Part shown: positions 25,292 to 33,566 of the stretch, piece by piece
How the letters are laid out: each line of letters begins with the position of its first letter
How positions within the stretch are numbered: the first letter of the stretch is position 1
Origin: Bacteroides caecigallinarum
GTDB lineage: Bacteria; Bacteroidota; Bacteroidia; Bacteroidales; Bacteroidaceae
Length of the DNA: 64,000 nucleotides
Direction of reading: 5' to 3'
NCBI RefSeq assembly: GCF_016902295.1
Contig: NZ_JACJLQ010000012.1
Coordinates: 20,504 to 84,503, forward strand
Program-made: the position numbers and the translations under genes
The notes under the pieces: generated by a model
Database searches by the model: none
Seen by the model: the letters and a program-made list of their open reading frames with translations, nothing else
Told to the model about the DNA's origin: nothing

Positions 25292-26242
25292 ATGGACATA
25301 TCTGTAGTAATTCCCTTATATAATGAAGAAGAATCATTGCCGGAGCTTCAGGCATGGATAGAAAAAGTAATGAAAGAACACGGCTTCAGTTACGAAATAA
25401 TATTTGTAAACGACGGAAGCACTGACCGTTCATGGAGCGTAATAGAAGAGCTGGGTAAAAAACACAATAATATTAAAGGTATAAAGTTCCGCCGCAATTA
25501 CGGAAAATCTCCTGCCCTATTCTGCGGATTCGAGAAAGCGCAAGGCGACGTCGTAATAACTATGGATGCCGATTTACAGGACAGTCCTGACGAAATACCG
25601 GAGCTATACAGAATGATAACCGAGGACGGATATGACCTTGTGTCGGGATGGAAACAGAAAAGATACGATCCGCTGTCAAAAACAATTCCTACAAAACTTT
25701 TTAACGCCACTGCAAGAAAAGTATCAGGCATCAAGAATCTGCATGACTTCAACTGTGGACTTAAAGCATACCGACGTGAAGTGATAAAGAACATCGAAGT
25801 TTATGGCGAAATGCACCGCTACATTCCTTACCTGGCAAAGAACGCAGGTTTCAGCAAAATAGGAGAAAAAGTGGTACACCATCAGGCACGAAAATACGGA
25901 AAGACAAAATTCGGAATAAACAGATTTGTCAATGGATACCTTGACCTTATTTCACTTTGGTTTCTGTCAAAGTTCGGAGTCAAGCCAATGCATATTTTCG
26001 GTTTCCTTGGTTCTATAATGTTTTTCCTCGGATTCATCGCCCTTATAGCTGTTGGAGCCATGAAGCTATACAATATGCATGCGGGCAACTCGTACAGCCT
26101 CGTTACAGACAATCCTTATTTCTTCCTTGCACTCACTACAATGATATTAGGAACACAGCTATTCCTGGCAGGTTTCCTTGGCGAACTCATTGCAAGGAAT
26201 TCAATGGAAAGAAACAAATATCAAATTGAAAAAGAACTATAA
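25292..26242 (+). CDS. Family 2 glycosyltransferase with two C-terminal TM helices (DPM1/GtrB-like)
   Basis: 316 aa. The GT-A domain occupies residues 1 to about 215: MDISVVIPLYNEEESLP, VNDGSTDRSW for the nucleotide sugar, and the metal-binding DADLQDSPDEIP. Two transmembrane helices follow (about 233-255 and 268-292). This is the layout of polyprenyl-phosphate sugar transferases, which move a sugar from UDP or GDP to undecaprenyl phosphate on the cytoplasmic face for later use in glycan or O-antigen modification. The sugar and the downstream acceptor are not predictable. A small lipoprotein gene starts 9 bp later. Confidence 0.9.
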   Translation: MDISVVIPLYNEEESLPELQAWIEKVMKEHGFSYEIIFVNDGSTDRSWSVIEELGKKHNNIKGIKFRRNYGKSPALFCGFEKAQGDVVITMDADLQDSPDEIPELYRMITEDGYDLVSGWKQKRYDPLSKTIPTKLFNATARKVSGIKNLHDFNCGLKAYRREVIKNIEVYGEMHRYIPYLAKNAGFSKIGEKVVHHQARKYGKTKFGINRFVNGYLDLISLWFLSKFGVKPMHIFGFLGSIMFFLGFIALIAVGAMKLYNMHAGNSYSLVTDNPYFFLALTTMILGTQLFLAGFLGELIARNSMERNKYQIEKEL

Positions 26243-26251
26243 TAAACAGCA

Positions 26252-26800
26252 ATGAATAGATATCCAATACTCTTTATTGTAATTACACTGTTTGCAACCA
26301 TTGTCCTAAATAGTTGTGAAGGAGAAAGTTGTCCTCCCAATGCACTTGCATACGCAAAATTCTCCATGGTAAACCAACACGGAGTTGCCGTAAGTTCTAC
26401 TGTAGCTACAAGTATAATTGGTCAAATGACTACAGATGTCACTGTTTACGACACACTTGAAAATGGTGAAATCATAGAAAGGATAGTGACTGACTCAATA
26501 ATAAACGATACTCTTATAAATAAAGAAAGCAATATGAGTTCTTTCAAAGTTCCTTTGAGTTATTCCGACAAGACAACATTCATAATAGACTACGACGGAC
26601 AACAGCAAGACTACATCACTATAAAGCACCGAAACATTCCGTATTTCATGAGTGTTGATTGCGGAACCATGATGTTCCATGAAGCAACAGAAGTAACACA
26701 CAGTAATGGAATAGATTCAATAATAATAGTAAATCCAAATATTGATAATTATGAGAAAGATAATTTCAGGATATATTTTACAGTTTCTGATACTCAGTAG
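26252..26800 (+). CDS. Small lipoprotein (DUF6452-like)
   Basis: 182 aa. A signal with a lipobox-like VLNSCEGESCPP (first Cys near residue 22) indicates outer- or inner-membrane attachment. The rest is beta-rich with two similar TVYDTLENGEI / TDSIINDTLIN stretches and a terminal FRIYFTVSDT strand. It resembles Bacteroidales DUF6452 proteins as I recall them; no function is known. Its 3' end overlaps the next gene by 50 bp in a different frame, implying coupled expression with the following DUF6048-like protein. Confidence 0.7.
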   Translation: MNRYPILFIVITLFATIVLNSCEGESCPPNALAYAKFSMVNQHGVAVSSTVATSIIGQMTTDVTVYDTLENGEIIERIVTDSIINDTLINKESNMSSFKVPLSYSDKTTFIIDYDGQQQDYITIKHRNIPYFMSVDCGTMMFHEATEVTHSNGIDSIIIVNPNIDNYEKDNFRIYFTVSDTQ

Positions 26801-27458
26801 TTTACTGCTATGTCCTATGTACGCTTTCTCACAGAAGAAAAATGACAAGGATAAGGAAAAGGCTGAAAACGTAAAACTATATCAAGGGACTACCATAGGT
26901 GTCGAAGTCGCCGGTCTTGGAAATTACGTTTTAGGAAGCGACATATTAAGCAGTGAAGTAATGATACAGGCAAACCTACTGAATCGCTTTTTGCCTATAG
27001 TTGAAATAGGTTACGGCAAAGTCAATACCACAAGCGACGCGACTGATATACACTACCAGACTGCCGCACCATTCTTCAAGATAGGAGCTGATTACAATTT
27101 CTTCTACAACAAGCCTCACTCGCCCGGATACTTATACGCAGGTTTGAGATATGGTTTTTCATCATTCATGTATGATGTTGACGGACCCGAAATGACTGAT
27201 CCCAATTACGGAAGCTTGATAAAATATCCATTCTCATATCATGGAGTAAATACTAAAGCCAACTGGCTTGAGATAGTCGGCGGAATGAAAGTAAAAATAT
27301 TTAAAGGCTTCTGTATGGGATGGAGTGTAAAATACAAGAAACGCCTAAGCTATACCCATTACGAAAATACCGAGCCATGGTACATTCCGGGATATGGTAA
27401 TAATGCCGCAACAGGATTCAGCGTATCATATCATCTGATGTATAATCTTCCTTTTTAA
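26751..27458 (+). CDS. Probable outer-membrane beta-barrel protein (DUF6048-like)
   Basis: 235 aa from ATG 26751 (MRKIISGYI). A second ATG three codons earlier (26742) is possible. A signal peptide (to about residue 29, YAFSQ) is followed by a short charged linker (KKNDKDKEKAENVK) and alternating aromatic strands such as TTIGVEVAGLGNY, MIQANLLNRFLPIVEIGYG and LYAGLRYGFSSFMYD, ending in SYHLMYNLPF with a terminal Phe typical of outer-membrane barrels. It overlaps the upstream lipoprotein gene by 50 bp; mntP follows after 3 bp. It may act with the lipoprotein at the outer membrane; this is inference from overlap alone. Confidence 0.72.
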   Translation: MRKIISGYILQFLILSSLLLCPMYAFSQKKNDKDKEKAENVKLYQGTTIGVEVAGLGNYVLGSDILSSEVMIQANLLNRFLPIVEIGYGKVNTTSDATDIHYQTAAPFFKIGADYNFFYNKPHSPGYLYAGLRYGFSSFMYDVDGPEMTDPNYGSLIKYPFSYHGVNTKANWLEIVGGMKVKIFKGFCMGWSVKYKKRLSYTHYENTEPWYIPGYGNNAATGFSVSYHLMYNLPF

Positions 27459-27461
27459 TAT

Positions 27462-28028
27462 ATGAGCATAATTGAAATTTGGCTTCTTGCAGTAAGTCTT
27501 GCCATTGACTGCTTTACAGTTTCGGTGGCAAGCGGTATTATTTTACATAAAATAGAGTGGAAAACATTCCTGAAGATGGGCTTTTTCTTCGGACTTTTTC
27601 AGGCTATGATGCCATTCTTCGGATGGATTGGAGCAAAAGGATTTCACCACTATATTGAGGCATATGACCACTGGATAGCTTTCGGGCTATTGGCTTTTCT
27701 TGGCGTTAGAATGATAAAGGAATACTTCAGCGATGAAGAATCGGAAAGTTTCAATCCACGAAAGCTGAAAGTTATCTTGACATTGGCCATAGCTACAAGC
27801 ATAGACGCACTGGCTGTAGGTATTTCGTTCGCTTTCACAGGTTTCAACACTTTACGTTCACTCGCCCATCCATTGGCGGCCATCGGATTCGCATCGTTCG
27901 CAATATCTATCATAGGTAGTCTGATAGGAGTATTCTTCGGCAAAAGATTCAACCTCAGAATGGAAATATTCGGAGGATTAGTACTGATAGGTATAGGAGT
28001 TAAAATTCTAATAGAACATTTATCATAA
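27462..28028 (+). CDS. mntP: Manganese efflux pump MntP
   Basis: 188 aa, the normal size. Six transmembrane helices in two homologous halves are visible, each with a conserved acidic motif: AIDCFTVSVASG near residue 15 and SIDALAVGISF near residue 110. MntP exports Mn2+ across the inner membrane to prevent toxicity. It begins 3 bp after the upstream gene, and apbE begins 15 bp after its stop, so all are in one operon. No manganese riboswitch was recognised upstream because the gene is internal. Confidence 0.93.
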   Translation: MSIIEIWLLAVSLAIDCFTVSVASGIILHKIEWKTFLKMGFFFGLFQAMMPFFGWIGAKGFHHYIEAYDHWIAFGLLAFLGVRMIKEYFSDEESESFNPRKLKVILTLAIATSIDALAVGISFAFTGFNTLRSLAHPLAAIGFASFAISIIGSLIGVFFGKRFNLRMEIFGGLVLIGIGVKILIEHLS

Positions 28029-28043
28029 AAGCTTTATCGAGAT

Positions 28044-29057
28044 ATGAATAACAAATCATTGAAATGGCAAATACCATTCCTCATTTTACTGATAGTGGGT
28101 ACAGTTCTCATTCTTAAAAAACAGCCACCGTTTCATACAGACCAGGGATTAGTGTTCGGTACAATGTACAAGATAACATATCAACATGACGAAAACCTAA
28201 AACCTGAAATCGAAGCCGCTCTCCAAGAGGTGGACAACTCGCTTTCACCTTTCAACAAGAATTCCGTCATTACACGCATTAACAGCAATACAGACATGAC
28301 AGCCGACAGTCTGCTGACTGATGTATACATTTTGGCAAAACAAATATCCGAAGAAACGGACGGGGCTTTCGACATAACCGTAGCGCCGCTCGTAAACGCA
28401 TGGGGATTCGGATTCGACAGTTCTACCAACGTAAGTCACGAAACTATAGACTCGCTGCGCCAGTTCGTAGGTTTTGAAAAAATATCATTAAAGAACGGGA
28501 AAATAATAAAACAGGACAGCAGGACAATGCTTGACTGCAGCGCCATAGCCAAAGGCTACGGTGTGGACCACGTGGCACGGCTTCTTGACAGCAAAGGAGT
28601 GGAAAACTATATGATAGATATAGGCGGCGAACTCGTTCTGAAAGGTAAAAATCCGAAGATGAACACCTGGAGGATAGGTATAAACAAGCCTATAGACGAC
28701 TCCTTGTCTGTCAATCAGGAGCTCCAGACTGTAATTGAAATAACAAATGCCGGACTTGCCACATCAGGCAATTATCGCAACTTCTATTATAAGGACGGAA
28801 AGAAATACGCCCACACTATCAATCCTCGTACAGGCTATCCAGTACAGCACAACATTCTGTCGTCAACTGTCGTTGCAAAAAACTGCGCAACAGCCGATGC
28901 ATACGCCACCGCATTTATGGTTCTCGGCCTTGACTCTGCAGTTGCCATTTGCAACGCGCACCCGGAAATAGACGCCTACTTCATATATTCGGACAACAAT
29001 GACTCCACCCGTATATTCTACACAGAGGGGATGAAAAGATTTATAAGGAGCAAATAA
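28044..29057 (+). CDS. apbE: FAD:protein FMN transferase (ApbE)
   Basis: 337 aa. It transfers FMN from FAD to a threonine of flavoproteins such as the Na+-NQR and Rnf subunits. An N-terminal membrane anchor (about residues 8-26) is present, without a clear lipobox Cys. Motifs: FGTMYKITY, MLDCSAIAKGYGVDHVA, YMIDIGGELVLKG, TSGNYRNFYYKDGKKYAHTI and VAKNCATADAYATAF with the metal-binding Asp. It would act in the periplasm or at the outer face of the inner membrane. It is the last gene of the run from the glycosyltransferase and is followed by an elaborate repeat hairpin. Confidence 0.95.
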   Translation: MNNKSLKWQIPFLILLIVGTVLILKKQPPFHTDQGLVFGTMYKITYQHDENLKPEIEAALQEVDNSLSPFNKNSVITRINSNTDMTADSLLTDVYILAKQISEETDGAFDITVAPLVNAWGFGFDSSTNVSHETIDSLRQFVGFEKISLKNGKIIKQDSRTMLDCSAIAKGYGVDHVARLLDSKGVENYMIDIGGELVLKGKNPKMNTWRIGINKPIDDSLSVNQELQTVIEITNAGLATSGNYRNFYYKDGKKYAHTINPRTGYPVQHNILSSTVVAKNCATADAYATAFMVLGLDSAVAICNAHPEIDAYFIYSDNNDSTRIFYTEGMKRFIRSK

Positions 29058-29082
29058 AATTAAAAATTTCACGACGAAGAAA

Positions 29083-29178
29083 GCGTAACACGTTCGTGTC
29101 ACACCCGTTACACGTTCGTGATGCGTTCGTCACACGTTCGTGTCACACGCGTCACACGAACGTGTAACGCTTTTTATA
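29083..29178. repeat. 22-nt-period repeat block closing as a large hairpin
   Basis: ACACGTTCGTG starts at 29088, 29110 and 29132 (exactly 22 nt apart), and an inverted copy, CACGAACGTGT, lies at 29155-29165 in phase. The outer arms GCGTAACACGTTCGTGT (29083-29099) and ACACGAACGTGTAACGC (29154-29170) pair almost perfectly, and TTTTT follows, so the block may terminate the apbE transcript. The rest of the 326-bp spacer (29179-29307) shows nothing recognisable before the gdhA promoter. Confidence 0.9.
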
Positions 29179-29307
29179 TAAATGCATTTATCCTCTTATT
29201 TGCCGACGCATCAATAAAAAAATAACGAATCTCCACTATACCGCCACCACTACCCGTTACTTCAACTTACTTTTTATCATTATTTTACACAAATAAGCAC
29301 AGAAAAA

Positions 29308-29338
29308 TTTGGTTAGAACACAGAATTTCATAATTTTG
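29308..29338 (+). promoter_or_regulatory. Promoter of gdhA
   Basis: TTTG (29308-29311), 19 nt, TAATTTTG (29331-29338) is an excellent Bacteroidetes promoter. The predicted start near 29345 leaves about 40 nt of leader before the ATG at 29384. Confidence 0.88.
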
Positions 29339-29383
29339 CATGTAGAAAACATTTCATTTTGTCAGACCTTAATATTTTGAATT

Positions 29384-30721
29384 ATGAATATCAACCAAAT
29401 CATGGCTTCACTGGGGGCCAAGCATCCAGGTGAATTGGAGTATCTGCAAGCAGTAAAAGAAGTTTTGCTATCTATTGAAGATGTATATAATCAACATCCT
29501 GAATTCGAAAAAGTATCATTGATAGAACGTCTGGTAGAACCGGACAGAATAATTACATTCCGTGTACCTTGGGTTGACGACAAAGGCAAGGTACAAGTAA
29601 ATCTTGGTTATAGAGTACAGTTTAATAATGCGATAGGCCCTTACAAAGGAGGTATCCGTTTCCACGCATCAGTAAATCTGTCAATCCTGAAGTTCCTCGG
29701 ATTCGAACAGACATTCAAGAATGCGCTCACCACTCTGCCTATGGGTGGCGGTAAAGGCGGTTCAGATTTCTCGCCACGCGGTAAGAGTGACGCTGAAATC
29801 ATGCGTTTCTGCCAGGCATTCATGCTTGAACTGTGGCGTCACGTAGGCCCGGACATGGACGTACCGGCAGGCGATATCGGTGTCGGCGGTAGGGAAGTTG
29901 GCTACATGTTCGGTATGTACAAGAAACTGACTCACGAATTTACAGGTACATTCACCGGCAAGGGACTTGAATTCGGAGGCTCACTTATCCGTCCGGAAGC
30001 TACAGGTTTCGGAGGATTATACTTCGTAAAACACATGCTCGACAAGAAAGGTATCGACATAAAAGGCAAGACTGTGGCTATTTCCGGTTTCGGTAATGTG
30101 GCATGGGGTGCCGCGACAAAAGCAACTCAGTTGGGAGCGAAAGTCGTGACAATTTCAGGACCTGACGGATATATCTATGATCCAGACGGAATAAGCGGCG
30201 AAAAGATTGACTACATGCTCGAACTTCGTGCTTCGGGCAACGATATAGTTGAACCTTACGCAGAAAAATTCCCTGGTTCCAAATTCGTTCCGGGTCGCCG
30301 TCCGTGGGAAGTCAAAGTCGATATTGCACTTCCATGCGCAACCCAGAATGAATTAAATGGCGAAGATGCTGGAAATTTGATAAAAAATTCCGTACTTTGT
30401 GTCGGAGAAATCTCAAACATGGGTTGTACTCCTGAAGCAATAGACGCTTTCATCGAAAACAAGATAATGTATGCTCCTGGTAAAGCTGTAAACGCCGGTG
30501 GTGTTGCGACATCAGGTCTCGAAATGAGCCAGAACGCAATGCACATGAGCTGGAGCGCAAAGGAAGTTGACGAAAAGCTTCATCAGATTATGCATGATAT
30601 ACATGAACAGTGTGTCAAGTACGGAACTGAACCTGACGGTTATGTAAATTATGTGAAAGGTGCGAACATTGCAGGATTCATGAAAGTGGCACATGCAATG
30701 ATGGCACAAGGAATAGTATAA
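29384..30721 (+). CDS. gdhA: NADP-type glutamate dehydrogenase
   Basis: 445 aa, the size of the hexameric enzyme that interconverts 2-oxoglutarate plus ammonium and glutamate. Motifs: GYRVQFNNAIGPYKGGIRFH, the catalytic-lysine region LPMGGGKGGSDFSPRGKSD, DVPAGDIGVGGREVGYMFG, a Rossmann GFGNVAWGAA (about residue 240), and NAGGVATSGLEMSQNA near the C-terminus. In Bacteroides it is a main route of ammonium assimilation. It is monocistronic with its own promoter and a terminator at 30784. Confidence 0.97.
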   Translation: MNINQIMASLGAKHPGELEYLQAVKEVLLSIEDVYNQHPEFEKVSLIERLVEPDRIITFRVPWVDDKGKVQVNLGYRVQFNNAIGPYKGGIRFHASVNLSILKFLGFEQTFKNALTTLPMGGGKGGSDFSPRGKSDAEIMRFCQAFMLELWRHVGPDMDVPAGDIGVGGREVGYMFGMYKKLTHEFTGTFTGKGLEFGGSLIRPEATGFGGLYFVKHMLDKKGIDIKGKTVAISGFGNVAWGAATKATQLGAKVVTISGPDGYIYDPDGISGEKIDYMLELRASGNDIVEPYAEKFPGSKFVPGRRPWEVKVDIALPCATQNELNGEDAGNLIKNSVLCVGEISNMGCTPEAIDAFIENKIMYAPGKAVNAGGVATSGLEMSQNAMHMSWSAKEVDEKLHQIMHDIHEQCVKYGTEPDGYVNYVKGANIAGFMKVAHAMMAQGIV

Positions 30722-30783
30722 AATTAAATCTTCAGATTTAAGATATCTCGTTTAGTTGTATTTGTATTTTGTATTGTAGCTTG

Positions 30784-30819
30784 CGCTGCCCGCCTGAGAA
30801 GGTATGGCAGCGTTTTTTT
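30784..30819 (+). terminator. Rho-independent terminator of gdhA
   Basis: CGCTGCC (30784-30790) pairs with GGCAGCG (30806-30812), followed by seven Ts. Confidence 0.9.
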
Positions 30820-30879
30820 GTTCTGAAAGTAGTCCATTATTTATCTTACGGAGTTATATCTATAATAATTAATATAGAT

Positions 30880-32586
30880 ATGAAAATAAAATCATTATTA
30901 TTATTGTGCATTACATTATTAATTACAGAATGTACAAAAGTGGGAATCAGTGTCAATAATCTTTCTGAAAATCATAACATTACCATTACAGGGAATTCTA
31001 TATCAGGATTCATGGACAAAGATTCAAGAATATACGACATGAGTCGCATACCGGAAAATGGAAGCATAATATTTTACAGCAATGGAGGTATAAAATCGGA
31101 AGGAGACATTCTAAGTTATATCAATGGAGAATGGACTGGCCTAACTAACAACCAATGGAATCAAGACTATGAAAGCGCCAGTTTTATTGCATATTATCCC
31201 ATAATAAGGGATGTCAATGATTTATACAATGATGACGGAGAGCTTATAGATGTTGTATGTTGTAAAGACACAATAAGCTTTGGAGAAACTATTAATTTAA
31301 GTTTCACTCATATCTTTACAAAATTCACCATCAATATTGAACAGGAACTTAACAACAATATTGAACTGATCAGCATAAACATTCCTCAAAAATTAGCCAA
31401 TATAGACCTGACAACAGGAAAATACTCTACAACAGCAGATAACAACAATCTTATCACACTAAACAGAAATGATAACTGCATATATGAATTTTTAATACCA
31501 AGCATAAGTGGTATGAACATATCGTTTGATATAAACTTTAATGACAATACATCTGAAAACGTTTTTATTAAAGAAAACATATTTAAAAGCGGATATGAAT
31601 ATGTTTGCAATGTCCGCAAGAAAAAACAGGAAAATGGTATCTATACTACAATGGATTTCATTGCTTTCACTCACTTAATAAATGGCGAAACAGAATATGA
31701 GGGGAAAAAACTCGAAGATTTCTATACAGAAACTGACGGCAGAAGAATATTTAATCTGTATAATGATTTGAACTTTACGGAAGAAGAAGCTGCGAAAGTT
31801 TCTGTAATAAATGAACTGGACGATATCTTCGATGGTAATAATCATACACTATCAAATCTAACTGTAAATAAAAATAATAACATTAATATTGGTATATTTG
31901 GTTTAATCTCAGAAACAGGATATTTAAAGAATATAATCCTCAACAACTGTAGCTTTAAATTACAGCCTGGAACATATCGTGGAGTCGCCAGTATATTTGT
32001 TGGACAAAATAAAGGAATAATAGACAACTGTCATGTGATTAATGGAACTATAGATATGTTAAAAGACAATACAATGTATTCAGGATTTACAGCATTAAAC
32101 AGCCCAACCGGAACGATATTAAACAGCAGTATATCCAATTTACAATTGGATGGAAGTCATGGCGCATTAGGGATCTTCGTATATCAAAACAATGGAAATA
32201 TTATAAACTGTAGAATAAAAAACAACACTATTAAAAATGCAACAGGTAATAATTCTTCTACGATTTGTGTTTACAATTCAATGAGGTTATATAATATATT
32301 TGTTACCGAATATAAACAAGACTATTATGGAATCTGTTATGAAAATGACCCTGGACATTATTATAACTGTATTCTACCTGAAGAATATAATGGGAAAGCA
32401 ATATATTCAGATCATAAAAGCGAGACAGCATTAAAAAAAGCTGTATATTATTCAGAAAGTCCGGATGAATATACAAGAATAGCAAACGAATTAAACCAAT
32501 GGATAGAAGATAACAAATCGAAATATCCAGAGCTAACCTTCCGCAAATGGAAAACAAATCCTTCAGAAAAAGTTATATTCGAATAA
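30880..32586 (+). CDS. Fimbrillin-like lipoprotein with GLUG-type repeats
   Basis: 568 aa from ATG 30880 (MKIKSLLLL); an earlier in-frame ATG at 30769 would read through the gdhA terminator and is rejected. A lipobox-like LLITECTKVG (Cys near residue 18) marks a surface or outer-membrane lipoprotein. Residues about 30-265 resemble the fimbrillin/Mfa-like N-domain (FIAYYPIIRD, FTHIFTKFTINI, YEYVCNVRKK). The C-terminal half has GLUG-like parallel-strand repeats (FGLISETGYLKNIILNNC, VGQNKGIIDNCHVINGT, YQNNGNIINCRI). It is strikingly Asn- and Ile-rich and AT-rich against its neighbours, suggesting separate acquisition. It may be an adhesin or a pilus tip-like subunit. Confidence 0.75.
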   Translation: MKIKSLLLLCITLLITECTKVGISVNNLSENHNITITGNSISGFMDKDSRIYDMSRIPENGSIIFYSNGGIKSEGDILSYINGEWTGLTNNQWNQDYESASFIAYYPIIRDVNDLYNDDGELIDVVCCKDTISFGETINLSFTHIFTKFTINIEQELNNNIELISINIPQKLANIDLTTGKYSTTADNNNLITLNRNDNCIYEFLIPSISGMNISFDINFNDNTSENVFIKENIFKSGYEYVCNVRKKKQENGIYTTMDFIAFTHLINGETEYEGKKLEDFYTETDGRRIFNLYNDLNFTEEEAAKVSVINELDDIFDGNNHTLSNLTVNKNNNINIGIFGLISETGYLKNIILNNCSFKLQPGTYRGVASIFVGQNKGIIDNCHVINGTIDMLKDNTMYSGFTALNSPTGTILNSSISNLQLDGSHGALGIFVYQNNGNIINCRIKNNTIKNATGNNSSTICVYNSMRLYNIFVTEYKQDYYGICYENDPGHYYNCILPEEYNGKAIYSDHKSETALKKAVYYSESPDEYTRIANELNQWIEDNKSKYPELTFRKWKTNPSEKVIFE

Positions 32587-32674
32587 AGACCTTATTATAT
32601 TTTTTTTGGAGACCAAAATCATACTTCTTGATATAAATGTTGTATTTTTGCGACATATAAAAAATAATAAGAAT

Positions 32675-33547
32675 ATGAATAAGAACAAATCTCTGATTAT
32701 TACAATAGTAGTCCTTGCAATAATTATAGCAGGCGTATCATTCTTCGCTATTCATCAAATGCGGCAAAACAAGGAAATGTCCGAACTCTTTGCCGTTGAA
32801 AAACTGGAAATGGAAAACGAGTACAGCACTTTTGCCACACAGTATGACGAACTGCAAATTCAGATAAACAACGACTCTTTAAGAGAAAAACTGGAAAGCG
32901 AAAAACTCAAAACTCAAAGGCTGCTCGAAGAACTGCGCCAGGTAAAGACAAGCAATGCAGCAGAAATAATGAGACTTAAAAAGGAGTTGAAAACTGTGAG
33001 GGCAGTACTTAGAAGTTATGTAATACAAATAGACTCGCTTAATAAAATAAATGCCGCTCTACAACTTGAAAATAAAGAAGTAAAAAGCAAATACAGTGCT
33101 GCAACAAGACAAATCTCAAATCTTTCTAAAGAAAAAGAATCTTTGAACGAAAAAGTCACACTTGCATCACAGCTTGACGCGACCAATATTGTTACTGAAC
33201 CACTTAACAAACGAAATAGAGTGGCTAAAAAAGCTAAAGACGTAAAGACGTTAGCCATTTCGTTTACAATAGTAAAAAATATTACAGCAAAAACCGGTAA
33301 TAAAACTTTGTATATAAGAATAGCCAAACCTGATAACGAGATTCTTACGAAAAGTGAATCGAATACATTTGCGTACGAAGACAGAAAAATCTCGTATTCT
33401 ATCAAGAAAATGATAGAATATACAGGCGAAGAGCAGAGTGTAACCGTATATTGGGATGTTGAAGAATTCATGCCGGCCGGAACATACAAGATTTACATCT
33501 TTGCCGATGGCAATATGATTGGACAGGGTTCATTCTCACTGAAGTAA
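32675..33547 (+). CDS. Single-pass membrane protein with a long coiled coil
   Basis: 290 aa from ATG 32675 (MNKNKSLII). An earlier in-frame ATG at 32606 lies upstream of the promoter-like TATTTTTG (32643-32650) and is rejected. One transmembrane helix (about residues 8-27) is followed by a charged coiled coil (about 40-165, heptads such as LQIQINNDSLREKLESEKLK) and a beta-type C-terminal domain (about 185-290) containing LYIRIAKPDNEIL and AGTYKIYIFADG. I do not recognise a named family. The topology suggests a cell-envelope spacer or scaffold. The S41 protease gene lies 19 bp downstream, so the two may be linked. Confidence 0.75.
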   Translation: MNKNKSLIITIVVLAIIIAGVSFFAIHQMRQNKEMSELFAVEKLEMENEYSTFATQYDELQIQINNDSLREKLESEKLKTQRLLEELRQVKTSNAAEIMRLKKELKTVRAVLRSYVIQIDSLNKINAALQLENKEVKSKYSAATRQISNLSKEKESLNEKVTLASQLDATNIVTEPLNKRNRVAKKAKDVKTLAISFTIVKNITAKTGNKTLYIRIAKPDNEILTKSESNTFAYEDRKISYSIKKMIEYTGEEQSVTVYWDVEEFMPAGTYKIYIFADGNMIGQGSFSLK

Positions 33548-33566
33548 TTTTGGCTTAATTTTAATT

